Program-made: the position numbers and the translations under genes
Shown here: positions 16,319-24,709 of the stretch, one piece after another
Layout: every line of letters starts with the position of its first letter
How positions within the stretch are numbered: the stretch's first letter is position 1
Notes under the pieces: model-generated
Told to the model about the DNA's origin: nothing
The model's database searches: none
The model's input: the letters and a program-made list of their open reading frames with translations, nothing else
Assembly (NCBI GenBank): GCA_036401375.1
Contig: DASWVB010000013.1
Location: forward strand, 150,615 to 214,614
Direction of reading: 5' to 3'
DNA length: 64,000 bases
Source: DASWUZ01 sp036401375
GTDB taxonomy: Bacteria; Acidobacteriota; Terriglobia; Terriglobales; Acidobacteriaceae

Positions 16319-17137
16319 TCAATGCCATACCCGTATGCCGAAGATGAACCTGGGATTCGATACGGAGTCACCGGAGCGATGGGAGTATGAAGCCGTACTC
16401 CCGTACTGATCGGTATAGGCTAACCCAACGTACGGTGCCACTTTGCGCCGTATTTCGTAGCGCAGCCGTATCCCGGTATCCAGATCGGTCATGCCCGTTC
16501 CCAAACCCCTGGCTGGGTCGGGCTTGCTGTAGAAGTTCATCTCCAACTCTGGCTGGGCAACTAACCGTTGGGTAATTCTCAGGTCGTACGACGCGGTGAT
16601 CTTTCCCGCGACGTGACCGCCATCCCGGAAATAGAAGGTCGGCTCTATCTGGAAAAAGCTCGGTGCGAGTCCCTCGATGCCGATTGCGCCCCAGGTGCGA
16701 TTTGCAGACGAGTCCAGATCTTCACGAATGCCAACTTGAGCGTCCAAATACCGCAAACGTGGAATGGGCCGATCGTACAGGAGCTCCTGATCACCGTCAC
16801 TCAAACTACTACCATGCAGGGTGCCCTCTGACTTAATCCACAAGCGGTTCATATCCGTCCCAATCCAGCCTTCACCATCCCAACGAAGATCGGGTGACGC
16901 ACCGTCTGTTCGACCCTCGAGCTGATTGAACAACACATGCGCGACGACCCGGTCTGTGATTGGGGGTTTCCAACCGTGCCTATCCGTCGACACCGCATTC
17001 GCTGAAGGCGCAGTTCCGGATTGAGCGCGTGCCTCAGAAGCCAGCGCTAAAAGAGATAAAAAGATGGCTAGTCCCGCAAAGAGGATACTTAAGGCTACCC
17101 TGGTTGAGAATTGACGTTTCTTCCCGCGCGAGATCAC
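16319..17137 (-). CDS. copB: Copper resistance outer-membrane protein CopB
   Basis: A 272-residue protein from GTG 17137, which overlaps the copA stop (GTGA). The frame continues upstream inside copA, but that part is a shadow. A signal peptide (ALSILFAGLAIFLSLLALASEARAQ) is followed by a beta-barrel sequence typical of CopB/PcoB: WDGEGWIGTDMNRLWIKSEG, LRYLDAQVGIREDL, GLAPSFFQIEPTFYF, LRYEIRRKVAPYVGLAY and the C-terminal RFIFGIRVWH. The usual Met/His-rich N-terminal segment of CopB is nearly absent, so copper storage there is unlikely. It acts with CopA in outer-membrane copper handling. Confidence 0.88.
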   Translation of the reverse strand: MISRGKKRQFSTRVALSILFAGLAIFLSLLALASEARAQSGTAPSANAVSTDRHGWKPPITDRVVAHVLFNQLEGRTDGASPDLRWDGEGWIGTDMNRLWIKSEGTLHGSSLSDGDQELLYDRPIPRLRYLDAQVGIREDLDSSANRTWGAIGIEGLAPSFFQIEPTFYFRDGGHVAGKITASYDLRITQRLVAQPELEMNFYSKPDPARGLGTGMTDLDTGIRLRYEIRRKVAPYVGLAYTDQYGSTASYSHRSGDSVSNPRFIFGIRVWH

Positions 17138-19113
17138 GACACCACCACCGTACGGAACATTCCTGCCTCCATGTGAAACATCAAGTGACAGTGCAATGCC
17201 CATCGTCCCGGAGTGTCGGCGCTCACGAGAAACGTCACTCGCTCCGACGGTTTGACAATGACCGTATGTTTGTAGGGGTTGAACTCTCCCTGGCCTGTCT
17301 CGACCTCGCTCCACATACCGTGAAGGTGGATGGGATGGTCCATCATGCTGTCGTTGATCAGCGTGAAGCGGACCCGCTCCCCGAGCTTCAACTCAATCGA
17401 TCCAGAATCGGAGAATTTCCGGCCGTCGAATCCCCAGATGTAACGCTGCATGTTGCCCGTCAAATGCAGTTCGATTTCCCGAGTAGGCAGCCGGCCATCA
17501 ACCCCGCGGTATCGGGCTCTCAAGTCGGCGTAAGTGAGTACGCGTCGGCCATTGCTCTGCAGTCCGTCACCAGGATCAGACAGGCGTTCCGACACTGCCA
17601 TCGATATTCCGTCCACTTGCGGACCGACGTGTGAAAGCGTGCGATCCACGGGGATTTTTGCTCCGGCCAGCGGCGACGCAGACGAATAGGCACTGGTGGA
17701 TGGACCCGGCTGAGGAAACGGCATATAGTTGCTTACATTTACAATCGATTTCGCAGCAACGGATGCGGCAGTCACGTCCGCTTCACCGCGATCAATTGCA
17801 GTTGTGGACGAGCCCTGCTCAGGCGGCATATTCATGTCCATTCCCGGCATTTGCTCTGGCGTCGTGGGGTTCTGCGCAGGTGAAATATTCATGCCCATTG
17901 CTGGCATCTGCCGTGGCGTCTTTGGGTCCGTCGTCGTAGGCATACTCATCGCCTTCATCCCGGCCATACCCATGCCCATGTCAACCATGGTGCGCATGGG
18001 CCGCGGATCCATCGCCGGCACCTCAGCGGTCATCCCGAGTCGCGGTGCAAGCGTCCCTCTTGCGTAGCCCGTACGATCTATGGCCTGTGCAAAGATGCTG
18101 TAGGCCGTATCCTGTCTGGGTTCCACGATCACGTCGTACGTTTCCGCATTACCGATTCGAAATTCATCCACCACAACCGGCTCGATCTCGTTGCCGTCAG
18201 CCTGCACGACTGTCATCGTGAGGCCGGGCAAGCGTACGTCAAAGAGGGTCATCGCCGAACTGTTGATGAAACGGAGCCGAACCCGCTCGCCAGGTTTGAA
18301 GAGGGCTGTCCAGTTCGATGCCGGGTTATTTCCGTTCATCAGAAACGTATAGGTCGCGCCAGTTACGTCTGATATGTCGGTCGGAGTCATATTCATCCGG
18401 CCCCACATCCTGCGGTTAGATATTGTAGGACCGAGGCCGTTCTTCCTCGCGTCATCGATGAATGTTCCCAAAGTCCTCTGGTGGAAGTTGTAGTACTCGC
18501 TGTCCTGCTTCAGGTTGCTGAAGACGGTCCTGGGGTCGGTATCTGTCCAGTCCGCCAGGATGACGACATACTCGCGGTCATACGGCCCGGATGGATCTAC
18601 TGCCGGATCGATAATGACCGCGCCGGCCAGGCCTGTCTGTTCCTGAGCCGCGCTGTGGCTGTGATACCAGTAGGTGCCGCTCTGACGCACGGGAATCCGA
18701 TACACAAACGTTTCGCCGGGACGAATGCCCGCGAAGCTGAGGCCCGGAACTCCATCCATAGCGCTGGATACACGAACTCCATGCCAATGCAGCGATGTAG
18801 GAACCTTGAGGCGATTTGTAACTGCGAGCGTTACCAGGTCGCCTTGTCGCCACCGCAGGGTTGGTGCAGGCAGGGAGTTGTTGACGACAGTTGCCGCTGA
18901 TTGTCTCCCAGTGAAGTTGACCTTTTTTTCTGCTATCTCCAATTCGAAGTGAGTGCCTGAAAGCGTTGACGGACTCTGCACTACCGTCTCGCAGAAGAGA
19001 GGGCTCCGACTTAGCCCCAGACCGCCCACAAGGCCACCTATGGCCAAGCCCTTAACAAATGTCCGACGCGTAACCGGCACCTTGCACTCAACCACATCTG
19101 CTTCTATCTGCAC
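17134..19113 (-). CDS. copA: Copper resistance multicopper oxidase CopA
   Basis: A 659-residue multicopper oxidase. A Tat signal (TRRTFVKGLAIGGLVGG) directs folded export. Copper-binding motifs are complete: HWHG (109-112), HSHS (151-154), HPIHLHG and HCHLMFHMEAGMF near the C-terminus, giving type 1, 2 and 3 sites. Between domains 2 and 3 lies a long Met-rich stretch (MGMGMAGMKAMSMP, AMGMNISP, MPGMDMNMPP), as in CopA/PcoA, which loads copper. It oxidises Cu(I) in the periplasm. The start is GTG 19113 with GAGGAGG upstream. Coupled to copB and divergent to the DUF305 gene. Confidence 0.93.
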   Translation of the reverse strand: MQIEADVVECKVPVTRRTFVKGLAIGGLVGGLGLSRSPLFCETVVQSPSTLSGTHFELEIAEKKVNFTGRQSAATVVNNSLPAPTLRWRQGDLVTLAVTNRLKVPTSLHWHGVRVSSAMDGVPGLSFAGIRPGETFVYRIPVRQSGTYWYHSHSAAQEQTGLAGAVIIDPAVDPSGPYDREYVVILADWTDTDPRTVFSNLKQDSEYYNFHQRTLGTFIDDARKNGLGPTISNRRMWGRMNMTPTDISDVTGATYTFLMNGNNPASNWTALFKPGERVRLRFINSSAMTLFDVRLPGLTMTVVQADGNEIEPVVVDEFRIGNAETYDVIVEPRQDTAYSIFAQAIDRTGYARGTLAPRLGMTAEVPAMDPRPMRTMVDMGMGMAGMKAMSMPTTTDPKTPRQMPAMGMNISPAQNPTTPEQMPGMDMNMPPEQGSSTTAIDRGEADVTAASVAAKSIVNVSNYMPFPQPGPSTSAYSSASPLAGAKIPVDRTLSHVGPQVDGISMAVSERLSDPGDGLQSNGRRVLTYADLRARYRGVDGRLPTREIELHLTGNMQRYIWGFDGRKFSDSGSIELKLGERVRFTLINDSMMDHPIHLHGMWSEVETGQGEFNPYKHTVIVKPSERVTFLVSADTPGRWALHCHLMFHMEAGMFRTVVVS

Positions 19114-19270
19114 GGCCCCTCCTCATGCGCACACTTAGTGCGCGAGCTATACAAAATGAAAGCCTAGTAAAAGATGCCCAGTCTCACCATCACTTATTCT
19201 CCCTAATACAAACCCATGATTTGCACGCTCTGCCGCGTCATCTATGTTCGTAGGCAAATGAGGAGTGCAT

Positions 19271-19663
19271 ATGAAAATGCGGACCGCGGTGTTGGCCGTT
19301 GTCGTGATGATTCCGGCTGTCGCTTTTGCCATGGGGCAACACGACACTTATGCGCAGGGCCAGCCCCAAGCCAATGATGTGAAGTGGAACGCGTTGATGG
19401 CAGGCATGAACAAGATGCACGTTGCCATGGCGTCCACAAGGCCCTCTGGCGATGCAAATGTTGATTTTGTGAGGTTGATGTTGCCTCACCACGAAGCCGC
19501 GTTAGACATGGCCAAGACGCAACTTATCTACGGAACCGATCCCCAGATGCGGAGACTTGCACAGGAGATCATCACCGACCAGCAATCTGAGATTGAACTG
19601 ATGCAGCTTTGGCTAAAGCAGCACGAGGATCATCACATCCCCGCTGCTTACCCAACGAAGTAG
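19271..19663 (+). CDS. DUF305 family exported copper-associated protein
   Basis: A 130-residue protein with a signal peptide (MRTAVLAVVVMIPAVAFA) and the DUF305 pattern: MNKMHVAMASTRPSGDANVDFVRLMLPHHEAALDMAK, EIITDQQSEIELMQLWL, and a His-rich end (QHEDHH). DUF305 proteins are ferritin-like helical bundles often next to copper oxidase genes, as here, and are thought to bind metal through the Met/His residues. ATG 19271 has AGGAG 5 nt upstream. Divergent to copA and 63 nt before the beta-propeller gene. Confidence 0.88.
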   Translation: MKMRTAVLAVVVMIPAVAFAMGQHDTYAQGQPQANDVKWNALMAGMNKMHVAMASTRPSGDANVDFVRLMLPHHEAALDMAKTQLIYGTDPQMRRLAQEIITDQQSEIELMQLWLKQHEDHHIPAAYPTK

Positions 19664-19726
19664 CACGGCACATTAACCAGATGCGGTTATATGTCCATTC
19701 ACAATTGGCTTATCAGGAGAAGCAAT

Positions 19727-21187
19727 ATGAAATTGTCATGTTGGTCTTTACTCTTTTGTCTGGCGCCATGCGGGTTTGCGCAACAAGCGCCCTGGGGCCG
19801 ACCGGATATTCCAATCTCCAGTCATGATCGCGTGTACGCGGCTGACCAGACCTCTAACACGGTCTCGGTCATCGACCCTTCTACGAATCTTTCTCTTGGC
19901 GAAATCCGGCTCGGGGACCCAGTTCCAGCCGCCTTGAGTCCACTTTACAAAGGAGAGTTGCTGGTACATGGACTGGGATACTCTCCCGACAGTAAAACTC
20001 TCGCAGTCGTCTCCGTCGCATCAAATTCGGTCACTCTCATTGACACGGCGACTAACGGCGTTAAAGGAAAGATTTACGTCGGGCGTTCTCCACATGAGGC
20101 CTTCTTCACAACCGATGGGCGGGAGTTGTGGGTCACGGTGCGCGGAGAGAATTACATCTCCGTCATCGATCCTGTCCGGATGAAGGAAATCCAACGAATC
20201 CAGTTGGCGAACGGTCCGGGAATGACTTCCTTCGGCACTGATGGGCGATATGCGTTTGTCTGCTCCAGCTTCACTCCGGAATTCTCCGTGTTGGATGTGA
20301 AGGCGCATCGCGTTATCAAGCGCCTGGTGCAGGCGAGCCCCTTCTGTCCAAATATTGCTGTCAGCCCAGAAAACGACGAGGTATGGATCACCTTGAAGGA
20401 CGCCGGTAAGGTGCAAATATTTGATGCCAAACCTCCATTCGAGCAGAGGGCGGTGTTGGAGACTGGTCCGATCACCAACCATGTCAATTTCGTCAACAAC
20501 AGTCGCGGGAAGTTCGCTTATGTCACCATCGGCGGCGCGAATGAGGTCAAGGTGTTTCGTAGAGGACCTGCGCCAGAACTGGTTGCTACCATTCCGGTGG
20601 GAAGCCTTCCTCACGGTATCTGGCCGTCCGGAGACGGCTCGAGGGTCTACGTCGCGTTAGAAAATGGAGACGCGGCTCAAGTCATCGACACCTTGTCCAA
20701 TGCGGTGATAGCAAGCATTCCAATTGGACAAACAACCCAGGCCCTGGTGTACGTGCCCAACGCGATTCCAAATGGTCAGGGAAAAGAAAACCTTAGTCCC
20801 TTGGGGAATGCGGGAACCACAGCCCACCTTCATCTGAGGGCCGGCAGCACCTCTCTACCAAAGGCACAGGCGTCAGTGGCAATCAACTCGCTGGGATTGC
20901 TGGACCTTGTAGAACTTGCAGCTGCGGGACTAACTCCGACGACCACATATAGGGTCTACCTGGCAGAATCGAATCATTTGCCATTCGGCAAGTTGCAGGA
21001 ATTGGCCATACTGAAGACAAATGCTGATGGAGCGGGACTCGTGCAGACGATTGGACCACTCAAGTCGGTGGGGCCGAGTGTGGGGCCTACTTCATCAACC
21101 GATCCACGCTTCTTGATTGTCGCTGGATCGGATGACGATTCCAACGTAGTGCTCATCGAATCGACCGTGATCGAGGGCCCACACTGA
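19727..21187 (+). CDS. Secreted YncE-like beta-propeller protein
   Basis: A 486-residue protein. A signal peptide (LSCWSLLFCLAPCGFAQ) is followed by 40- to 45-residue propeller repeats with YVAADQTSNTVSVIDPSTN-like, SNSVTLIDTATNGV and ENYISVIDP motifs, as in YncE/YVTN-type seven-bladed propellers. From about residue 350 a second domain (TTAHLHLRAGSTSLPKAQASVAIN, TPTTTYRVYLAES) looks like a beta-sandwich. ATG 19727 is preferred over an in-frame start 36 nt upstream, because AGGAGAAG precedes it. Its place after copA/DUF305 suggests a periplasmic role in copper stress, but this is inference. Confidence 0.82.
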   Translation: MKLSCWSLLFCLAPCGFAQQAPWGRPDIPISSHDRVYAADQTSNTVSVIDPSTNLSLGEIRLGDPVPAALSPLYKGELLVHGLGYSPDSKTLAVVSVASNSVTLIDTATNGVKGKIYVGRSPHEAFFTTDGRELWVTVRGENYISVIDPVRMKEIQRIQLANGPGMTSFGTDGRYAFVCSSFTPEFSVLDVKAHRVIKRLVQASPFCPNIAVSPENDEVWITLKDAGKVQIFDAKPPFEQRAVLETGPITNHVNFVNNSRGKFAYVTIGGANEVKVFRRGPAPELVATIPVGSLPHGIWPSGDGSRVYVALENGDAAQVIDTLSNAVIASIPIGQTTQALVYVPNAIPNGQGKENLSPLGNAGTTAHLHLRAGSTSLPKAQASVAINSLGLLDLVELAAAGLTPTTTYRVYLAESNHLPFGKLQELAILKTNADGAGLVQTIGPLKSVGPSVGPTSSTDPRFLIVAGSDDDSNVVLIESTVIEGPH

Positions 21188-21356
21188 GGAGGCAGGCCGG
21201 GCCGACCGCGCGGGGCATAGGCTATACCGTTCTAAAAGGCTTATACGTCCAGCGGGAGAGACTCGCCAATCTTCTCTTGAGCGTGCTGGGCGAGATTTGC
21301 GTTCCATTCAAATGGAGCACAAAGAATCAGCACAATTGCCTTCATGGAGCATCCCA

Positions 21357-21455
21357 ATGACGGACAGTATGCCAGACACTTCCCGCCGCCGCTTTCTAGC
21401 CGTCGTAAGCGCATCCACCGTTGCGACTTTGCGGGACGCAGAAGGTCGCAGCTGA
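21357..21455 (+). pseudogene. Orphan Tat signal peptide, remnant of an exported protein gene
   Basis: A 32-codon frame reads MTDSMPDTSRRRFLAVVSAS and then loses sense (TVATLRDAEGRS, stop). SRRRFLAVVSA is a good twin-arginine signal, with nothing attached to it. Together with the metallo-hydrolase-like fragment that follows, this stretch is best read as decayed genes. Confidence 0.4.
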
Positions 21456-21529
21456 AGGAGTAGGCATTCTCCCAGTGAAAGCCACTGCTCCTGCTGGTCA
21501 CCAAAGCCGCGAAGATGTGAACTAAAGAA

Positions 21530-21600
21530 CTGATCCGACTAACGCTGATTGATGGCCCGACGATCTTGATCGAGTTCGGTGGCCTGCGCACCGCTGAGCT
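21530..21600 (+). pseudogene. N-terminal fragment of an MBL-fold metallo-hydrolase
   Basis: The frame from 21530 reads LIRLTLIDGPTILIEFGGLR, which matches the first two strands of UlaG-like metallo-beta-lactamase-fold hydrolases (LTLIGGPTxLIEIGGLR). It then runs out into the 3' end of the convergent tetR gene without the DPTFD or HxHxDH motifs, so only a stub is left. Confidence 0.5.
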
Positions 21601-21601
21601 G

Positions 21602-22198
21602 CTAGACCGCGACGCCATCATACGCGGCCGTGAGTAAGGGTCCGAGCAGACTCATTATCTGATCGGCCATCTCCTCTGACGGGCACCGGTGCTCGTGGCG
21701 CACCCAGTCTTTGGCGGCCCCGAACATGGCCCAGCTCACAGCAGCGGCAAGCATCGACGCGGTCACTCCGTTGGCAGGCGGATGCTTCTCCATCCCTGCC
21801 AGGATCATCTGCGTCACGACCGAGATCACCGGCGCTTCCATGTGCGGTTCCATCTGTGTCACCTGCTTCGATTTCCGTCCCGGCGCCGCGGCCAGATAGT
21901 CGCAGACCCCAAGGGCCATCGATCGCAGGGCAGATTGACAGCCGCCGTCAAATTTGACCCCCCGCGCCTCTAACAGTGCGCTGAACCGGCTGGCGACCAT
22001 GCACTCCAGCAGCGAGTATTTATCCGGGTAGTGGGCATAGAACGTGGCCCGGTTCAGAGTTGCTGCCTCCGTGATGTCCTGCACGGAGATCTTGTCGAAC
22101 TCCCTCTCGCCGAGTAACTTCTCGAGCGCCTGCCCAAGCAGCAGGTGGGTTCGCCGTACACGAGGATCGGCGGTCTCAGCTGATGGCTTCTGACTCAT
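21602..22198 (-). CDS. TetR family transcriptional regulator
   Basis: A 198-residue regulator from ATG 22198 (preceded by GGAG). The frame extends 15 codons upstream, but those overlap the likely operator region. The N-terminal helix-turn-helix is typical: HLLLGQALEKLLGEREFDKISVQDI, TEAATLNRATFYAHYPDKYSLLE. The C-terminal ligand domain is not conserved enough to predict a ligand. It is divergent to azoR, so it most likely represses azoR and itself in response to a quinone-like or electrophilic compound, as in similar TetR/azoreductase pairs. Confidence 0.87.
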   Translation of the reverse strand: MSQKPSAETADPRVRRTHLLLGQALEKLLGEREFDKISVQDITEAATLNRATFYAHYPDKYSLLECMVASRFSALLEARGVKFDGGCQSALRSMALGVCDYLAAAPGRKSKQVTQMEPHMEAPVISVVTQMILAGMEKHPPANGVTASMLAAAVSWAMFGAAKDWVRHEHRCPSEEMADQIMSLLGPLLTAAYDGVAV

Positions 22199-22237
22199 AA
22201 GCTCCAGAATAGCAAAAGCAACACTTAGTTGCTTACT

Positions 22238-22281
22238 CGACATTTGTTGGTGTAAGCTGAATCGACATTTGATGGTTAAGC
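22238..22281. promoter_or_regulatory. Imperfect direct repeat between tetR and azoR, candidate operator
   Basis: CGACATTTGTTGGTGTAAGC at 22238-22257 is repeated as CGACATTTGATGG-TTAAGC from 22263, a 25-bp period. An inverted pair GCTTAC/GTAAGC also spans the first copy (22231-22257). The position between divergent tetR and azoR makes it a likely TetR-binding region. Confidence 0.5.
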
Positions 22282-22309
22282 ATCATATGTCGCAGGAGAG
22301 CAGCCGACT

Positions 22310-22933
22310 ATGACATTGTTACATCTGGATTCCAGCCCTGCAGGCGAACGGTCCGTTTCGCGTCATCTGAGTGCGGAGTACGTACACAATTGGAAGCTCG
22401 CTAACCCCGGCGGCTCGGTAATCACCCGCGATACGACAACGAGCGAGATTCCCCCGGTGACCGCCGAGTGGATCACGGCGATCTACACCCCGGAGGCGGC
22501 CCGCAGTGAGCGGCAGCGCGAACTCCTGACCCTCTCCGATTCCCTTGTCGCCGAGCTAGTCGCTGCCGACGAATACATTCTCGGCGTGCCCATGCATAAC
22601 TTCTCGATCCCCTCCACGCTCAAGCTGTGGATCGACCAGGTCGCAGTTCCGAACAAGACCTTCTCCTATGCGACGGGAAGACCCGTGGGGCTTTTGACGG
22701 GCAAGAGGGCGACGATTCTCATCGCGTCGGGCGGAATGTATGACGCGGGCACGGCGATGATGTCGCTGAACCATGCGGAGCCCTACCTGCGGACTATCTT
22801 CGGGTTCTTCGGCGTAACCGACGTTACATTTATCTCCGCCGGCGGCACCAGCTCGCTGAACAGCGGGGCGGATCGCCAGTCCTTCCTGGAACCGCTCGTT
22901 GCCTTGGTTCGTGCCCAGTTCCAAGTGGCATGA
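22310..22933 (+). CDS. azoR: FMN-dependent NADH azoreductase / quinone reductase AzoR
   Basis: A 207-residue flavodoxin-fold reductase. LLHLDSSPAGERSVSRHLS is the FMN phosphate-binding start, VPMHNFSIPSTLKLWIDQVAVPNKTFSY is the signature of the AzoR family, and IASGGMYDAG follows as the second flavin loop. AzoR reduces quinones and azo compounds with NADH in the cytoplasm, protecting against thiol stress. The divergent TetR gene is the likely regulator. A DoxX gene follows 49 nt downstream and is probably co-expressed. Confidence 0.92.
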   Translation: MTLLHLDSSPAGERSVSRHLSAEYVHNWKLANPGGSVITRDTTTSEIPPVTAEWITAIYTPEAARSERQRELLTLSDSLVAELVAADEYILGVPMHNFSIPSTLKLWIDQVAVPNKTFSYATGRPVGLLTGKRATILIASGGMYDAGTAMMSLNHAEPYLRTIFGFFGVTDVTFISAGGTSSLNSGADRQSFLEPLVALVRAQFQVA

Positions 22934-22982
22934 CCCTCACCACCACTGATATTCAAACCGACCTTGAATGAAAGGACCACCC

Positions 22983-23429
22983 ATGAAGATCGCATCGCAA
23001 ATCGCCAGGTATTTGCTGGGGCTCGTATTCCTTGTCTTCGGAGCCAACGGCTTCTTAAACTTTATCCCGATGCCGCCGCCCACCGGAGTCGCCGGACAGT
23101 TCATGGGAGCCATATTCGCGTCCCATTTCTTCGTCATCCTGTTTCTCTTCCAGCTGATAGCGGCCATCCTGCTGTTGATCAACCGTTACGTGCCGCTGGC
23201 GCTGGCAATGCTGGCACCGGTGATCTTTAACATCGTTTGCTTCCACGCCTTGATGGCGCCTAGTGGGCTTCCGGTCGCTATCGTGGTCACCATCCTCTGG
23301 ATGCTGGTGTTTGCGCGGGTACGTGCCGCATTTGCCGGGATACTACTGCAGCGCGTGCCGGAGCAGGCCTCTAATAGCGTTGGAGCTTATTCCTCGGGCA
23401 GTCACGCCGCTCCCGCCGCACAGGGGTGA
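22983..23429 (+). CDS. DoxX-like membrane protein
   Basis: A 148-residue protein with four predicted membrane helices (IARYLLGLVFLVFGANGFLN, GAIFASHFFVILFLFQLIAAILLL, VPLALAMLAPVIFNIVCFH, LPVAIVVTILWMLVFAR). The R-YLLGLVFLVFGANGF pattern fits DoxX-like proteins often paired with azoreductases and TetR regulators. ATG 22983 follows AGGA. The hydrophilic C-terminus (SVGAYSSGSHAAPAAQG) is probably unstructured. Role in quinone or oxidative stress is inferred from the neighbours. Confidence 0.8.
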   Translation: MKIASQIARYLLGLVFLVFGANGFLNFIPMPPPTGVAGQFMGAIFASHFFVILFLFQLIAAILLLINRYVPLALAMLAPVIFNIVCFHALMAPSGLPVAIVVTILWMLVFARVRAAFAGILLQRVPEQASNSVGAYSSGSHAAPAAQG

Positions 23430-23615
23430 CGACCTTGGTGTATGGTCCGGGCCTTGCTTGGCCGCGGTCCGGACGCGGCTGGCCGGCGTGAAAACTTTTT
23501 CCACGCTGATTATGGCTGAATCGTTCACGGTGAGGGCATTGGGCAGGCGTGGTCAACTGCTGCTGCTGACGATGCGATCACGGATCGGTGCTGTTGGGTC
23601 TCCTTTGAATGACGC

Positions 23616-23637
23616 TGTGGGGAAGCAGCTCCCCACA
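23616..23637. terminator. Strong hairpin between convergent genes, candidate bidirectional terminator
   Basis: TGTGGGGA and TCCCCACA form a perfect 8-bp GC-rich stem around AGCAGC. It lies 5 nt beyond the stop of the ICMT-like gene and about 190 nt after the DoxX gene. There is no T-run on the forward strand. Confidence 0.5.
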
Positions 23638-23642
23638 ATCCA

Positions 23643-24230
23643 CTAGAGCAGAAAAGGAACGAGCTGCCGGACCTCGCTGCGGTAGCGAAGGTAGCTCCCG
23701 CCGAAGCGTTCTACCATGAGTCTCTCCTCGGCGAGGCTTTTGATGTAAAAGCAGAGCGCGAAGGCGGCAATAGCGACAAAGCTCCGAATCAGTCCCCTTT
23801 CGAGAGCTGAGCCGAAGAGCGCCAGCAAAAAGCCTGAGTAGATGGGGTGCCGGGTGATGCGGTACGGTCCTCTGCGCACGAGCTCGTGGTCCCGCTTGAG
23901 CTCCGCAGTGCCGCTCCAATTTTTGTTGAGCGCGAATCGCGCCCACACGCTGGTGGTGATCCCGCAGACTGCGACGACAAACCCCACCACCGCAACAGGC
24001 AGCGACACTGTGTATGCCGGTCTGTTAAACCAGTACGGCGTCGTACGGGAAGCAAAGAGCAGATAAGCTGCAAGCGCCCCTGGCAGCAGGTAGTTCAACT
24101 CTGATCTCAGAGATTCCCTCTTGTAGGCGGTCTTGGTGAATGGGCTCATGACGAGGCATACCAGGATGAGACCCAACCACAAGTAATGCGTCCAGTCACT
24201 CAAAGCCTGGATTGAGATGGTACTCGCCAT
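23643..24230 (-). CDS. Isoprenylcysteine carboxyl methyltransferase (ICMT)-like membrane protein
   Basis: A 195-residue integral membrane methyltransferase. It has five hydrophobic segments and the ICMT/PEMT core: ELVRRGPYRITRHPIYSGFLLALFGS, then EERLMVERFGGSYLRYRSEVRQLVPFL, with the RHP-Y and E-E-x-L SAM-binding residues intact. In bacteria these act on small lipids or unknown substrates, not on prenylated proteins. ATG 24230 has AGGAG 5 nt upstream. It is divergent to the radical SAM operon, and no direct link to that operon is shown. Confidence 0.85.
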   Translation of the reverse strand: MASTISIQALSDWTHYLWLGLILVCLVMSPFTKTAYKRESLRSELNYLLPGALAAYLLFASRTTPYWFNRPAYTVSLPVAVVGFVVAVCGITTSVWARFALNKNWSGTAELKRDHELVRRGPYRITRHPIYSGFLLALFGSALERGLIRSFVAIAAFALCFYIKSLAEERLMVERFGGSYLRYRSEVRQLVPFLL

Positions 24231-24645
24231 TTCGTCTCCTTCTGCACTCTAGAGCAGCTTCCATGTAACGAGACAACACGTGCGAGCCGTGTCCGCAGCG
24301 CGTCGGGTCACCTAGCTCGCCGTCTCTGCCTGGGGGAGGCCAGGGATGTCAGCGGGTGTGGCTTCTCGACGCGTCGGTAGCAATGCACGAAGAGCACTAC
24401 GAGAGTGGAGAATAAAAGGTTCTCGCATCTGCCCGGCGGCGCGTGACCTCTGGAGCCGCCAGCTTTTTCCGAACACAATCTGCTCGGGGCTCCGACCGCC
24501 AAGCGCGGGGCAAACCTCATCATTCCTACTGCGTGCCTGAGGTTAAGGCGAAGATGTCTTTCGGGCGTCTTTCGACGGCAGCGAACGCAGCAGCAGTCGA
24601 GCGGCCGCCGGAGAGACAGCCGTGCTGCAAACAGATGAACTTTGG
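24231..24645. other. Intergenic region upstream of the radical SAM operon
   Basis: About 415 bp between divergent genes. No protein frame with recognisable similarity was found. I looked for a cobalamin riboswitch, since the downstream operon encodes B12 enzymes, and saw no convincing B12 box. The regulatory repeat lies at the 3' end (separate entry). Confidence 0.4.
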
Positions 24646-24688
24646 GTGACAAGTCCGTGACAAGTCCAGGTCCCGCGATGGCTATGCT
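24646..24688 (+). promoter_or_regulatory. Tandem GTGACAAGTCC repeat and -10 box before the radical SAM operon
   Basis: GTGACAAGTCC occurs twice without a gap (24646-24656 and 24657-24667). The GTGACAA cores are thus 11 bp apart. A TATGCT -10-like box (24683-24688) begins after a 19-nt gap from the second core, and ATG follows at 24710. The same GTGACAA-N4-GTGACAA pattern, in the same orientation and with the same 19-nt gap to a -10-like box, precedes the sulfotransferase gene at 36750-36767. The 7+4 layout is that of PhoB/OmpR-family sites. Confidence 0.6.
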
Positions 24689-24709
24689 CGCAATAACGGC
24701 GGACAGTGC

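Noticed and set aside
14177..19215. Shared 13-mer CTAATACAAACCC at 14177 and 19203
   Set aside because: Dozens of 13-mer pairs are expected by chance in 64 kb, one copy is inside a coding region, and flanks do not match.
24231..24709. Cobalamin riboswitch upstream of the B12 radical SAM operon
   Set aside because: No B12-box-like conserved segment or matching long-range pairing was found by eye; the promoter instead shows a tandem repeat.
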